The position numbers were made by a program, and so were the translations under genes. Below are positions 8,030 to 16,414 of a DNA stretch of 64,000 bases, piece by piece (within the stretch, counting starts at the first letter, position 1; each line of letters begins with the position of its first letter). The notes below the pieces were generated by a model, which had not been told where the DNA came from, did no database searches, and was given only the letters and a program-made list of their open reading frames with translations. The stretch lies in NCBI RefSeq assembly GCF_001905385.1, contig NZ_LIPF01000003.1, forward strand, positions 62,001-126,000. Direction: 5' to 3'. This stretch comes from Streptomyces sp. CB02414 (GTDB lineage Bacteria; Actinomycetota; Actinomycetes; Streptomycetales; Streptomycetaceae).

Positions 8030-10154
8030 CGGTTTCCTTCGTGAGCCGGTCGAAGTCGGTGATCACCGGGGCGAGTGCGCCGTCGAGCCACAGGGGCTGC
8101 TGATCACGGTGGTGGGGTGAGCCGGGGACGCCCGAGGCGCCGAGGGGCACCACCCAGCGGCTGTGCTGCCGGTCGGCCAGGTCCCAGACGTAGCGGGCGG
8201 CGGGGCCGCGCGCGGCGCGGTCGGTGAGTCCGGGGACGGCGGAGGTGCAGAGCACGCAGTCGTGGTCGCCGGCCAGGCCGGGTTCCGGGCGGCCCGAGGT
8301 GTCCGGCAGGGCCCGCCAGGGGGCGAGGCGGTGGGTGTCGCCCCAGGTGCCGGCGGGGGGCCGGGCGGCCACCTCCTCCAGCGCGGCGCGGACGGTCTCG
8401 GCGCGGTCGATGCCGTAGAGGTCGTCCGCGCGCAGGAGGTGTTCGAGGGCGTAGGCGACGCGCGGGACGAGGGCGAGCCAGGGCTGGAGCACCTCGGGAT
8501 AGGCGGGCGGGACGGCGGCCGGGGCCAGCGCCGGGTGCGCGGCGAGCCGCCGTACGACGGCCGCGCGGACGGCCGCGTACGCCGCCGCGTCGGCGCTGTC
8601 CGCGTCCATGTGCCGGTCCCAGGCGAGGAGACGGTCGCGCAAGGCGGTGGCCTCGGGGGACAGGGCGATGGCCTCGGGGGACAGGGCAGTGACCTCGGGG
8701 GGCGGGGCGGGGGCCTCGCCGGGCGGGACGCCGAGTGCGGCGATGTGGTCCAGGAGGGGGGCGGCCGAGGCGAGGTGGGTGTCCGTGTGGATCGCGGGCA
8801 TGTCCGCCGCCGACCAGCGTTCCCTGCCCGCGAGCAGGGCGGCGATGCGGTCGGCGCGGTGCGGCGGGGCGAACTCGACGCCGAGCGGGGTGGCCGGGCC
8901 ACGCTGGTTGGCCATCACGGCGACGCCGTCGGTGAGGCCGGCGCGCGGCGGGGTGTGCCAGCCGGTCCACTCGTGACCGGGTTCCCAGGCGGGCACCGGG
9001 CGCAGGCCGTTCGCGGCGGGGCGCACGGGTACGCGACCCGCCACCCGGTGCAGCAGCCCGCCCTCGGTGTCCGCCGCCTGCACGACGTTGACCGGCTCCG
9101 CCCACGCCTCCAGCGCGCGGTCCACGTCGCCGACCCGGCGGGCCCGCAGCAGCGGCAGCAGGGCGCCGAAGCCGAGGTCGGCGGTGACGCGGGGCGGGTA
9201 GCGCAGGCTGAGGGCGGCCGGGGTGCCGTCGTCCAGGCCCTCGGGTCCGCCGGCGATCACCGGGCCGCGGTCGGTCTCGATGACCTCGACCTCCACGGTG
9301 TCCTCGCCCGCGACGTGGATGGTCTCGGTGTGCCGGGCGGCACGGTGCCAGGTGCCGTCGGGGCCGAGCGCCTCGACGCCGGCGCCGGTGCGGCGCAGCC
9401 GTTCCCGGTAGAGGTCCTGGTAGTCGGCCATGGCGTTGGTGATGGCCCAGGCGACCGTGCCGGTGTGGCCGAAGTGGGCGATGCCGGGGACGCCGGGCAC
9501 GGCGAGGCCGACGACGTCGAACTCCGGGCAGGACAAGTGGATCTGCTGGTAGACGCCGGGGTCCTCGATGAAGCGGTGCGGGTCGCCGGCGACGATCGCG
9601 TGTCCGGTGACGGTGCGGTCGCCGGAGACCAGCCAGCCGTTGCTGCCGGCGGTGCCGGGGCCGTCGGCGGCGAAGAGAGCGGCGGCGTCCGGGCCGAGGT
9701 GGGCGGTGATGTGCTCGCGCCAGAGCTTGGCGGGGAAGCCGGCGAACAGGATGTGCGTGGCGAGCCAGACGGCGAGCGGGGTCCAGGGTTCCCAGTGGCC
9801 CGGGGTGAGGTCCACCCGGGCGAACTCGGGGGCGTCGCAGGCGGCGAGCCCCTCGTTCACGCCGCCGGCGTACGCCCGTACCCAGGTGGCCGTCTCCGGG
9901 TCGTTCTCCTCCAGGGCGGTGAAGCAGCGGCGGGCGGTGTCCGCGAGGCGGGCGCGGCGGGCCAGGCGGTCCCAGGACAGGGCCTCCGGGCCGAGGAAGG
10001 ACGCGGAGGTGCCCTGGGCGCGGTGCCGCTCGACCTCCAGTTGCCAGGCGCGGTCCCGGGCGGTGACCCGGCCCTGGGCGCGGGCGAGTTCGTGCGCGTC
10101 CTGCGCGCGGAGATGGGGGATTCCCCAGGCATCGCGGTATGTCTCGGCGCTCAC
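8022..10154 (-). CDS. Penicillin-acylase family amidohydrolase (Ntn hydrolase)
   Basis: A 710-residue protein from GTG at 10152-10154, placed just downstream of the iron box; longer forms would read through that box. The opening ETYRDAWGIPHLRAQDAHELARAQG is the family alpha-chain start. The motif GTAGSNGWLVSGDRTVTG carries the predicted autoproteolysis site with Ser171 as N-terminal nucleophile of the beta chain. No clear signal peptide is seen, so it may be cytoplasmic, unlike secreted penicillin G acylases. In an iron-controlled operon with a siderophore acyltransferase it more likely trims or transfers an acyl group on a siderophore than acts on penicillin; this is inference. Confidence 0.93.
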   Translation of the reverse strand: MSAETYRDAWGIPHLRAQDAHELARAQGRVTARDRAWQLEVERHRAQGTSASFLGPEALSWDRLARRARLADTARRCFTALEENDPETATWVRAYAGGVNEGLAACDAPEFARVDLTPGHWEPWTPLAVWLATHILFAGFPAKLWREHITAHLGPDAAALFAADGPGTAGSNGWLVSGDRTVTGHAIVAGDPHRFIEDPGVYQQIHLSCPEFDVVGLAVPGVPGIAHFGHTGTVAWAITNAMADYQDLYRERLRRTGAGVEALGPDGTWHRAARHTETIHVAGEDTVEVEVIETDRGPVIAGGPEGLDDGTPAALSLRYPPRVTADLGFGALLPLLRARRVGDVDRALEAWAEPVNVVQAADTEGGLLHRVAGRVPVRPAANGLRPVPAWEPGHEWTGWHTPPRAGLTDGVAVMANQRGPATPLGVEFAPPHRADRIAALLAGRERWSAADMPAIHTDTHLASAAPLLDHIAALGVPPGEAPAPPPEVTALSPEAIALSPEATALRDRLLAWDRHMDADSADAAAYAAVRAAVVRRLAAHPALAPAAVPPAYPEVLQPWLALVPRVAYALEHLLRADDLYGIDRAETVRAALEEVAARPPAGTWGDTHRLAPWRALPDTSGRPEPGLAGDHDCVLCTSAVPGLTDRAARGPAARYVWDLADRQHSRWVVPLGASGVPGSPHHRDQQPLWLDGALAPVITDFDRLTKETDD

Positions 10155-10174
10155 CCCTGTGCCCCTACTTTCCT

Positions 10175-10193
10175 TTAGGTTAGGCTCACCTAA
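10175..10193. promoter_or_regulatory. Iron box (DtxR/IdeR/DmdR operator)
   Basis: TTAGGTTAGGCTCACCTAA matches the 19-bp inverted-repeat consensus TTAGGTTAGSCTAACCTAA at nearly every position. It lies between the divergent starts at 10154 (minus) and 10237 (plus), so one regulator dimer pair could repress both directions when iron is sufficient. Confidence 0.95.
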
Positions 10194-10236
10194 GTCTTTG
10201 GTCGTGGCCGAATAGTACGTGAAGGGTGAAGAAACG

Positions 10237-10965
10237 ATGGGGCAGGGGCGGGGTTGGGAGGGCGCGGTCCTCAAGCTGATGCGGGGCAAGGACTTCGAGT
10301 TCACCGTGACGGACGTTGAGGACGTGACGCCGGACTTCCGGCGGCTGCGCCTGACCGACGGCGGCATGCTGGCGGCGACCGGGGTGCACCCGACGATGTG
10401 GGTGCGGCTGTGGTTCGAGAACGCGGGCAAGCCGCACCAGCGGGCGTACACGCTGGTCGACCCCGACCCGGAGGCCGGCACGTTCGGCATGGAGTTCGCC
10501 CTGCACGAGGGGTGCGCGAGTGACTGGGCGCGGGCGGCGAAGGCGGGGGACACGATCGAGGCGACGGTGCAGGGCACGGGGTTCGAGGTGCCGCAGCCGG
10601 CCCCCTCCCGTGTCTTCGCGGTCGCGGACCCGGCGTCGCTGCCCGCGCTGAACTCGCTGCTCGACGCGGTGTGGGCGGTGCCCGCGACCATCTGGTTCGA
10701 GGGCGGCGGGGCGGAGGACGGCCTGCCCTTCCGTACCGATCCGGAGCTGCACGAGGTCCGCACGGTGCCGCGCCGGGACGCGGGCGCGCATCTGGTGGCG
10801 CGAGTGAAGGAGGAGCTGCCGGAGCTGCTGCGGGCCGCTCCCGAGCCGTACGTCTGGATCGCCTGCGACACGGCGACGACGCGGGCCCTGGGGGCGTACG
10901 TCCGCAAGGAGCTGGGGGTGGCCAAGCAGCGGGTGAACGCGCTGGGGTACTGGCGCGCGACCTGA
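10237..10965 (+). CDS. Siderophore-interacting protein (ferric-siderophore reductase, FAD-dependent)
   Basis: A 242-residue SIP-family flavoprotein. The N-terminal FAD-binding barrel contains HQRAYTLVDPD (RxYT flavin motif), and the C-terminal SIP domain has VFAVADPASLPALNSLLDAV and WIACDTATTRALGAYVRKELG. Such enzymes release iron from imported ferric siderophores by reduction. ATG 10237 is preferred because AAGGGTGAAG lies 6-10 nt upstream; the in-frame GTG at 10219 has no ribosome binding site. The adjacent iron box predicts induction on iron starvation. DesF-like proteins are the closest functional analogy. Confidence 0.95.
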   Translation: MGQGRGWEGAVLKLMRGKDFEFTVTDVEDVTPDFRRLRLTDGGMLAATGVHPTMWVRLWFENAGKPHQRAYTLVDPDPEAGTFGMEFALHEGCASDWARAAKAGDTIEATVQGTGFEVPQPAPSRVFAVADPASLPALNSLLDAVWAVPATIWFEGGGAEDGLPFRTDPELHEVRTVPRRDAGAHLVARVKEELPELLRAAPEPYVWIACDTATTRALGAYVRKELGVAKQRVNALGYWRAT

Positions 10966-10990
10966 GCCGTTGCTTGCGATCATCGTGGGC

Positions 10991-11587
10991 ATGGACGTCA
11001 CACTGCACCTCGCCCAGGACCCCGAGGCCGACGAGCTGCTCGGCCGCAGTCCGCTCGCCGCGCTGGTGGGCATGCTGCTCGACCAGCAAGTTCCCATGGA
11101 GTGGGCGTTCAAGGGGCCGTCGACCATCGCCCGGCGGATGGGCGCGGAGGATCTGGACGCGCACGACATCGCGGCGTACGACCCGGAGGCGTTCGCCGCG
11201 CTGCTCTCCGAGAAGCCTGCGGTGCACCGGTATCCCGGGTCGATGGCGGGCCGGGTGCAGCAGCTGTGCCGGTACCTCGTCGAGACGTACGACGGTGATG
11301 CCGAGGCGGTGTGGCGGGGCGTCGGCAGTGGGAAGGAGCTGCTGAAGCGGCTCCAGGACCTGCCGGGCTTCGGCAAGCAGAAGGCCCAGATCTTCCTGGC
11401 CCTGCTGGGCAAGCAGCTCGGCGTACGGCCGGAGGGGTGGCGGGAGGCGGCCGGGGCTTACGGCGAGGCGGACTCCTTCCGGTCGGTGGCCGACATCACC
11501 GGGCCGGAGTCACTGACGAAGGTACGGGCGTACAAGCAGGAGGCCAAGGCTGCGGCGAAGGCGAAGGCGAAGGCCTCCGGCGGTTGA
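10991..11587 (+). CDS. HhH-GPD base-excision-repair-like protein
   Basis: A 198-residue helical protein with LAALVGMLLDQQVPMEWAFKGP and a helix-hairpin-helix LQDLPGFGKQKAQIFLALLGKQLGV, as in endonuclease III/AlkA-type glycosylases. The Lys in FGKQKAQ corresponds to the region that holds the catalytic Lys in bifunctional glycosylases, but the downstream Asp expected in HhH-GPD enzymes is not obvious. No FeS cysteine cluster is present. The C-terminus is Lys/Ala-rich. ATG 10991 lacks a strong ribosome binding site; a TTG at 10970 is an in-frame alternative. Substrate unknown. Confidence 0.85.
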   Translation: MDVTLHLAQDPEADELLGRSPLAALVGMLLDQQVPMEWAFKGPSTIARRMGAEDLDAHDIAAYDPEAFAALLSEKPAVHRYPGSMAGRVQQLCRYLVETYDGDAEAVWRGVGSGKELLKRLQDLPGFGKQKAQIFLALLGKQLGVRPEGWREAAGAYGEADSFRSVADITGPESLTKVRAYKQEAKAAAKAKAKASGG

Positions 11588-11639
11588 GCGGGGCGCCTGC
11601 GGCGCCGCTGCGGGCCCGGTGGGGGTGCGGGTAGCGCGT

Positions 11640-11945
11640 GGGTTGTCTGTGGGTCGGGGCCGCGCCGGGGGGTGTCCGTCCTCGGAACGGCGCGGAATCG
11701 GTCGGACAGAGAAGTGGACGGCGCGGACGCGCCAACCGCTGCGGGCGGACACCCCCCGACACGTCCCCTTCCCGCCGTACGCGGCTGACCGACCACGCGG
11801 CGCCTCCGGTGGGCGCCGCGCCGGCGTGCGCGGCTGCGGGCACGTCCCGCCCAGCTGCGGGCAGTCGTGCCTCCCCCAGTGCCTGAACGGCCTGGGAGGT
11901 ACCCCCAGGGCGGCACGGGTGGGCGCAGCGGCACCCCGTAGCGCC
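11640..11945. repeat. Intergenic repeat block with large inverted repeats (no credible gene)
   Basis: The gap between 11587 and 12064 has no ORF with convincing protein character. It holds an inverted repeat whose outer arms are GGGGGGTGTCCG (near 11668-11680) and CGGACACCCCCC (near 11747-11758). A second element around 11845-11945 (GCTGCGGGCAGTCGTGCCTCCCCCAG ... CTGGGAGGTACCCCCAG) folds into a long hairpin. I recall near-identical blocks in many intergenic spaces of Streptomyces genomes; copy number cannot be checked here. Confidence 0.6.
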
Positions 11946-12063
11946 GGGCCGTGCCCCCCGACGCCCACACCCACACCGGGCTCCCCGGACCCCGCCCAGG
12001 CACCGTCAGCCTGACAGCCCACCCCAAGTGGCGCAGCCCACCGCGCCGTTCCCAGCATGGAGC

Positions 12064-12741
12064 ATGACCGAGTCACCGAGCGGCGCTCCCGGTAGTCAGC
12101 CGTACGACGACCGCGGGGTGCACACCCGGGCCGCCGGCCGGGGCGAGCGCGAGCGCGCGCACGAAGCCGAGCCGGCCCTCGAAGGACCACTGCACCTGCT
12201 GTCCCGCACCGCATGGCAGACCGTGCTGCTCACCGGGGTCGCCTCCCTGGTCCTGGGCGTGCTCGTCCTGGTCTGGCCGGGCGCGTCACTGCTCGCCGCC
12301 GGAGTGCTCTTCGGCCTCTACCTCGTCGTCAGCGGCGTCCTCCAGCTGGCCGCCGCCTTCGGCACGCACCGGACGACCTCGCTGCGGGTCCTCGCCTTCA
12401 TCAGCGGTGCCGTGTCGATCCTGCTCGGCCTGTTCTGCTTCCGCGGGCACCTGCAGTCGGTGCTGCTGCTCGCGCTGTGGATCGGCATCGGCTGGCTGTT
12501 CCGCGGCGTCACACAGATCGTGGCCGCCGTGCACGACCCCGCGATGCCGGCGCGCGGCTGGCACGTCTTCCTCGGCGTCGTCACCGTCGTCGCCGGGATC
12601 GTGCTGATCGACTCGCCGGTCGAGTCGGCCACCGTGCTCATGCTGGTCGGCGGCTGGTGGCTGGTCGTCGTCGGGGTGGTGGAGATCGTCACGGCCGTGG
12701 GCCTGCGCGGGCGCGCCCGTCAGGTCCCGCGCACGCTGTGA
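12064..12741 (+). CDS. HdeD-family (DUF308) membrane protein
   Basis: A 225-residue protein. After a polar N-terminus of about 45 residues come six hydrophobic helices arranged as repeated pairs typical of DUF308/HdeD: LLTGVASLVLGVLVLVWPGASLLAAGVLFGLYLVVSGVLQL, then VLAFISGAVSILLGLFCF, LLLALWIGIGWLFRGVTQIVAAV, VFLGVVTVVAGIVLI, and VLMLVGGWWLVVVGVVEIVTAV. HdeD is linked to acid resistance in E. coli; in Streptomyces the role is unknown. The start is uncertain: ATG 12064 was chosen, GTG 12028 is in frame, and neither has a strong ribosome binding site. Confidence 0.85.
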   Translation: MTESPSGAPGSQPYDDRGVHTRAAGRGERERAHEAEPALEGPLHLLSRTAWQTVLLTGVASLVLGVLVLVWPGASLLAAGVLFGLYLVVSGVLQLAAAFGTHRTTSLRVLAFISGAVSILLGLFCFRGHLQSVLLLALWIGIGWLFRGVTQIVAAVHDPAMPARGWHVFLGVVTVVAGIVLIDSPVESATVLMLVGGWWLVVVGVVEIVTAVGLRGRARQVPRTL

Positions 12742-12823
12742 ACGGGGCGCGCCGCTACGCCGAGCGGGCGGTTCTCGTACCGTCGCGATGGGCGCGGTGC
12801 GCCCGGCGGGGACACGAACCGAC

Positions 12824-13153
12824 GTGAGCCCCGCACCGTACGCCACCCTCCGCGCCGGGCGTCGTGGTGCGTGGCTGCGTGTCCTCGTTCTGTTGCTCGC
12901 CCTCGCCCTGCCCTGCGCCCACGTCACGGGCCAGGCGGCGCCGCCCGTGCCGGTGGCGGGCGCGAGCGGCGGGGGCGTCGGCGAGTACGACCATCTCGAC
13001 ACCGCCACGCGCGCACCGGCCCGATGCGTCCGGCGCGGGGCGCCCGCGTGCGCGGCTCCGGTGCCGACGGCCGCTCCTCGGTGGCGGTCCTTCGCGCCCC
13101 CGGTGCCGGCCGGGCTGCCGCCCACCCCTCGTTCCGTGGTCCTGCGCTGCTGA
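12824..13153 (+). CDS. Small putative secreted or membrane-anchored protein
   Basis: About 109 residues from GTG at 12824 (an in-frame ATG at 12788 would add 12). A basic N-terminus (RAGRRGAWLR) precedes a hydrophobic stretch VLVLLLALALPCAHVTGQA that looks like a signal peptide. The rest is Ala/Pro-rich with several cysteines. No family is recognised. GC skew could make this a chance ORF, but the signal-peptide architecture and position before another small gene support it modestly. Confidence 0.5.
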   Translation: MSPAPYATLRAGRRGAWLRVLVLLLALALPCAHVTGQAAPPVPVAGASGGGVGEYDHLDTATRAPARCVRRGAPACAAPVPTAAPRWRSFAPPVPAGLPPTPRSVVLRC

Positions 13154-13234
13154 CAGGGCCGGTGCCGGGCGTCCGTCCGGTCCGTCCGTCCCACGACAGG
13201 AACAGGAACAGGAAGAGGAACGAGGGAAACAGCC

Positions 13235-13372
13235 ATGCCCAACGACCCCTACGCAGTCCTGCGCGCCCTCCTGCGCGCCGAAGGTGCCCGCCGCACTCCG
13301 CACCCCGGCCCCGGCAAGCCGCAGGTCCCGAGCGAACCCCGGCCGTCCGCGCGTGAGGGGAGGCGGGACTGA
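13235..13372 (+). CDS. 45-residue small protein
   Basis: ATG at 13235-13237 gives MPNDPYAVLRALLRAE and then a basic, Pro-rich C-terminus ending EGRRD. A purine-rich GAGGGAAAC ribosome binding site lies about 6 nt upstream. The N-terminal half can form an amphipathic helix. No known family; too short for standard ORF calling, and kept because of the ribosome binding site and coherent composition. Confidence 0.5.
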   Translation: MPNDPYAVLRALLRAEGARRTPHPGPGKPQVPSEPRPSAREGRRD

Positions 13373-13521
13373 CCGAGGCGGCCGAGCGGGGCGGAGGCGG
13401 TCCGGCCGTCTCCGTCCCGGGTGCGCCCGGACCTGTTTGCCCCCGTTTACGGCGTCATTTCCAGCGCCGCACTCCGCCGCCATGGCTGCGCCCGCGACGA
13501 CTTGGCCGGTAGGCTTTCCGT

Positions 13522-13818
13522 GTGATCTTCAAGCGCATCGGAAACGGCCGGCCGTACCCCGACCACGGCCGGGAGAGCACCCGGCAGTGGGCGGACGTCG
13601 CGCCGCGCCCGGTCCGCCTCGATCAGCTCGTGACGACCAAGGGTCAGCTCGACCTGGAGACCCTCCTCGCCGAGGACTCCACCTTCTACGGCGACCTCTT
13701 CGCGCACGTCGTGAAGTGGCAGGGCGACCTGTATCTGGAGGACGGGCTGCACCGCGCGGTGCGCGCGGCACTGCAGCAGCGCCAGGTGCTGCACGCGCGG
13801 GTCCTCGAGCTCGACTGA
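13522..13818 (+). CDS. Small conserved actinobacterial protein, ParB-N-like fold suspected
   Basis: A 98-residue protein from GTG at 13522. The sequence pattern (RPVRLDQLVTTKGQLDLETLL, then VVKWQGDLYLEDGLHRAVRAALQQR) resembles the parameter list and D-G-x-H-R motif of ParB N-terminal/sulfiredoxin-like domains. Some annotation pipelines label close relatives as VapB-type antitoxins; no toxin partner is visible beside it. Function unresolved. Highly charged, soluble, and lies upstream of the LytR_C gene. Confidence 0.75.
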   Translation: MIFKRIGNGRPYPDHGRESTRQWADVAPRPVRLDQLVTTKGQLDLETLLAEDSTFYGDLFAHVVKWQGDLYLEDGLHRAVRAALQQRQVLHARVLELD

Positions 13819-13949
13819 GTCCCGATGCGCCCGGCCGACCGGCCCCGTGACGTTCGGGTTTGATCCGTTCGGGTTGCATCGCACCGGGTCCCGGAACGTC
13901 GACTGATCATCTAATAGGCATCGCCGCCGGAGCGCACTACGCTGCGTTC

Positions 13950-14594
13950 ATGAGCATGCTCACTCCCCCTGGCATGGGCGGCCAGTACAAGATCACGGGG
14001 GACCGGTACCCGCGGATGCGACCGGCCCGGCGACGCGGCAGGCTCGCGGTCGCCGCCGTCGCCTGCGTCACCGTTCTCGGCGTGCTCGGCTGGGGCACGC
14101 TCCAGCTGATCGACGTCTTCACCGGCGGGGACAAGGCGAACGCGGCCGGTGCCGCCGCCGACTGCCCGACCACGGGCACGAAGGCGAGCGCCGCGCCCGC
14201 GGCGGTGAAGCTGCCGAAGCCCGCTCAGGTGACCGTCAACGTGCTCAACGCCACGACCCGCACCGGCCTCGCCCAGAAGACCGCCGACGAGCTGAAGAAG
14301 CGCGGTTTCCGGGTCGGTGAGGTGAGCAACGCGCCCAAGGAGTACGACAAGAAGATCAAGGGTGCGGGGGTCCTGCTCGGGCCCTCCGCCTCCCTGAAGA
14401 GTTCGCTGGCCGTGCTCGGCACTCAGCTGCCCGGCGCCGAACGCCGTACCGACGCGGCGCGCAAGGGCGCCGAGGTCGACCTGATGATCGGCGACGCCTT
14501 CAAGGGGCTGGCGAAGCCCGCGGACGCCGACGCGGCGCTGACCGCACTGGCCGCGCCGCAGCCGACGCCCGCCGCGGAGAAGAAGGGCTGCTGA
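13950..14594 (+). CDS. LytR C-terminal-domain membrane-anchored protein
   Basis: A 214-residue protein with a cytoplasmic basic N-terminus, one membrane anchor (about 33-54) and an extracytoplasmic LytR_C domain (about 85-175: VTVNVLNATTRTGLAQKTADELKKRGFRVGEVSNA). The domain occurs alone or attached to LytR-CpsA-Psr enzymes and is thought to bind cell-wall glycan; here no LCP domain is attached. No ribosome binding site precedes ATG 13950. A TANNNT element (TACGCT, 13938-13943) sits 7 nt before it, so the mRNA may be leaderless. Convergent with upp. Confidence 0.9.
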   Translation: MSMLTPPGMGGQYKITGDRYPRMRPARRRGRLAVAAVACVTVLGVLGWGTLQLIDVFTGGDKANAAGAAADCPTTGTKASAAPAAVKLPKPAQVTVNVLNATTRTGLAQKTADELKKRGFRVGEVSNAPKEYDKKIKGAGVLLGPSASLKSSLAVLGTQLPGAERRTDAARKGAEVDLMIGDAFKGLAKPADADAALTALAAPQPTPAAEKKGC

Positions 14595-14607
14595 GCAGCC
14601 GTACGGC

Positions 14608-15243
14608 TTATTCGGCCGCGCCGTACATGCGGTCGCCCGCGTCGCCGAGGCCCGGGACGATGTAACCCAGTTCGTTGAGACGCTCGTCGACCGAGGCCGT
14701 CACGACCGTCACCGGGGTGCCGGCCAGCTCGCGCTCCATCAGCTCGACGCCCTCGGGCGCGGCGAGCAGCACCACGGCCGTCACGTCATCCGCGCCGCGC
14801 TTGATCAGCTCCTGGATCGACGCGACCAGGGTGCCGCCCGTGGCCAGCATCGGGTCCAGGACGTACACCTGGCGTCCGGAGAGGTCGTCCGGCATGCGGG
14901 TGGCGTAGGTGGAGGCCTGGAGCGTCTCCTCGTTGCGCACCATGCCCAGGAAGCCGACCTCGGCGGTCGGCAGCAGCCGGACCATGCCGTCCAGCATGCC
15001 GAGCCCGGCCCGCAGGATCGGCACCACCAGGGGGCGTGGGTGGGAGAGCTTGACGCCGGTGGTCGGGCAGACCGGTGTCTGGATGTCGACCTGTTCGGTG
15101 CGCACGTCGCGCGTGGCCTCGTAGGCGAGCAGGGTGACCAGCTCGTCGGCGAGGCGGCGGAAGGTCGCGGAGTCGGTGCGCTGGTCGCGCAGCGTGGTGA
15201 GCTTGTGGGCGACCAGGGGGTGGTCGACGACGTGGAGACGCAT
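14608..15243 (-). CDS. upp: Uracil phosphoribosyltransferase
   Basis: A 211-residue enzyme of the pyrimidine salvage pathway (uracil + PRPP to UMP). The start [20 protein letters not shown], the internal [13 protein letters not shown] and the PRPP loop [16 protein letters not shown] are diagnostic, and the uracil-binding C-terminus has [15 protein letters not shown]. Length and spacing are standard. ATG 15241-15243 was chosen over an upstream in-frame ATG because it matches the family N-terminus. Confidence 0.98.
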   Translation of the reverse strand: MRLHVVDHPLVAHKLTTLRDQRTDSATFRRLADELVTLLAYEATRDVRTEQVDIQTPVCPTTGVKLSHPRPLVVPILRAGLGMLDGMVRLLPTAEVGFLGMVRNEETLQASTYATRMPDDLSGRQVYVLDPMLATGGTLVASIQELIKRGADDVTAVVLLAAPEGVELMERELAGTPVTVVTASVDERLNELGYIVPGLGDAGDRMYGAAE

Positions 15244-15349
15244 GTCCACCACAGTAACCGGGCCCCCGGGGGGACGCTTCACTCGCTCGCTGGAGTCAAA
15301 CCCCCCGGTCGGGGGAAGGTGGGAGGGACTGACGCTGGGTGGTGAGACT

Positions 15350-15580
15350 GTGCCTGACCGGGACTTCTACGACACTCCGTCCCCCGGCGAACGGCCGCGG
15401 GCCGGGAGCGGGGCTGAGCGGAGCACGGAACCGGACCGGGAGGCGGCCCGACGACGGCGGCGGGCCCAGTTCCTGCGGGACCTGGCGGAGGCCCGGGAGC
15501 TGCGGGACCGTGTGCAGCCGCGCCGCGCCAAGGCCGCCCGGCTGCGCCACGCGATGCGCATGCGCACCTTCCGCTGGTAG
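15350..15580 (+). CDS. Small basic protein of unknown function
   Basis: A 76-residue protein from GTG at 15350-15352, preceded by GGTGGTGAG. It is very Arg-rich and predicted helical ([33 protein letters not shown]) and ends MRMRTFRW, a C-terminus I recall from other Streptomyces small proteins. Divergent from upp across about 105 bp. Charge suggests nucleic-acid or protein binding; nothing more can be said. Confidence 0.65.
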   Translation: MPDRDFYDTPSPGERPRAGSGAERSTEPDREAARRRRRAQFLRDLAEARELRDRVQPRRAKAARLRHAMRMRTFRW

Positions 15581-15857
15581 TTCCGCCGCCCGGCGGGGGA
15601 AGATCGCGCGCCGCGCCGGTGTTGGGGCGACGGGAGTACGCGGGTGGCGGGAGAAATCCGCGTACGATCCGCACGTGGTGGTGACGAGTCTGGTTTCCGG
15701 GCGAAACTGCCGGAGACAGGGCGCCGAAGACGTCCCCTGACGGCCTTGTTTCTGCCACGATTCCGAGTGGGTGGGGCTCGGAGCACCGCTCCCCCGCCCG
15801 CAGCCTCCGCCGGGGGGACCCCCAACCGGCACGCCTATGACCAGTGGGAGAGTCACG

Positions 15858-16403
15858 GTGTACTTCGCCGCACTGCTCGCGCGCACCGAAGAGGGATGGG
15901 TAGCGAGCGACACTGAGCTCGACGATGTGGAGACCCTGTCGGATCTGGCCGACCTGGCCCGGGAGGCCTCTCCCGACGAGGACACGGTGCTCGTGCTGAT
16001 CGAGCAGGAGGACGCGTGGTTCGGAGTCGTCCGGGTGGACGGCGAGGAGGACCCCCGTATCTACGTGTCGGACGCCGCCGCCGCGGCCCGCAGCAGCTAC
16101 GGCGAGATCCTGCTCACCGACGAACTGCTGGGCCGAGAGCCCGGTGACGACGGCGACGACCTCGACGCCCTCGACCTCGACGGCACGGAGGACGGTGAGT
16201 CCGAGGACGACGAGGACGGTACCGACGGCGGTGACGCGGCCGCCGGTGCCGGGGAGGCCGTGCCGCACGGGCCGGTCGGTGACGCCGAGGTCCTGGACGA
16301 CCTGGGTGTGAGCGAGAAGGAGCTGCGCTCGATGGCCGGGGACGCGGTCGGCGAGATCGCCGAGGCGCTGGGCGCCTCCGAGGTGCTGGAGACCGTGCGC
16401 TGA
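15858..16403 (+). CDS. tRNA adenosine deaminase-associated protein
   Basis: A 181-residue acidic protein from GTG at 15858 (ribosome binding site GGGAG about 7 nt upstream; ATG 15837 is in frame). N-terminal VYFAALLARTEEGWVASDTELDDVETLSDLADLAR and WFGVVRVDGEEDPRIYVSDAAAAARSSYGEILL are characteristic of the actinobacterial family encoded directly before tadA. An Asp/Glu-rich low-complexity stretch (about 105-140) precedes the conserved C-terminal helix DDLGVSEKELRSMAGDAVGEIAEALGA. It ends 11 nt before tadA, so the two are probably cotranscribed. Its biochemical role is unknown. Confidence 0.88.
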   Translation: MYFAALLARTEEGWVASDTELDDVETLSDLADLAREASPDEDTVLVLIEQEDAWFGVVRVDGEEDPRIYVSDAAAAARSSYGEILLTDELLGREPGDDGDDLDALDLDGTEDGESEDDEDGTDGGDAAAGAGEAVPHGPVGDAEVLDDLGVSEKELRSMAGDAVGEIAEALGASEVLETVR

Positions 16404-16414
16404 CCGGACAGGAC

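Noticed and set aside
8163..10178. Plus-strand ORF of 671 codons opposite the penicillin-acylase gene
   Set aside because: Gly/Val/Asp-rich antisense shadow; the minus strand has a clear enzyme with intact motifs.
10155..10925. N-terminal extension of the penicillin-acylase frame to 967 codons
   Set aside because: It would run across the iron box and the whole SIP gene; the family N-terminus begins at GTG 10154.
11619..12014. 131-codon plus-strand ORF in the gap before the HdeD-like gene
   Set aside because: It lies across structured inverted repeats, has no ribosome binding site, and shows no protein-like composition.
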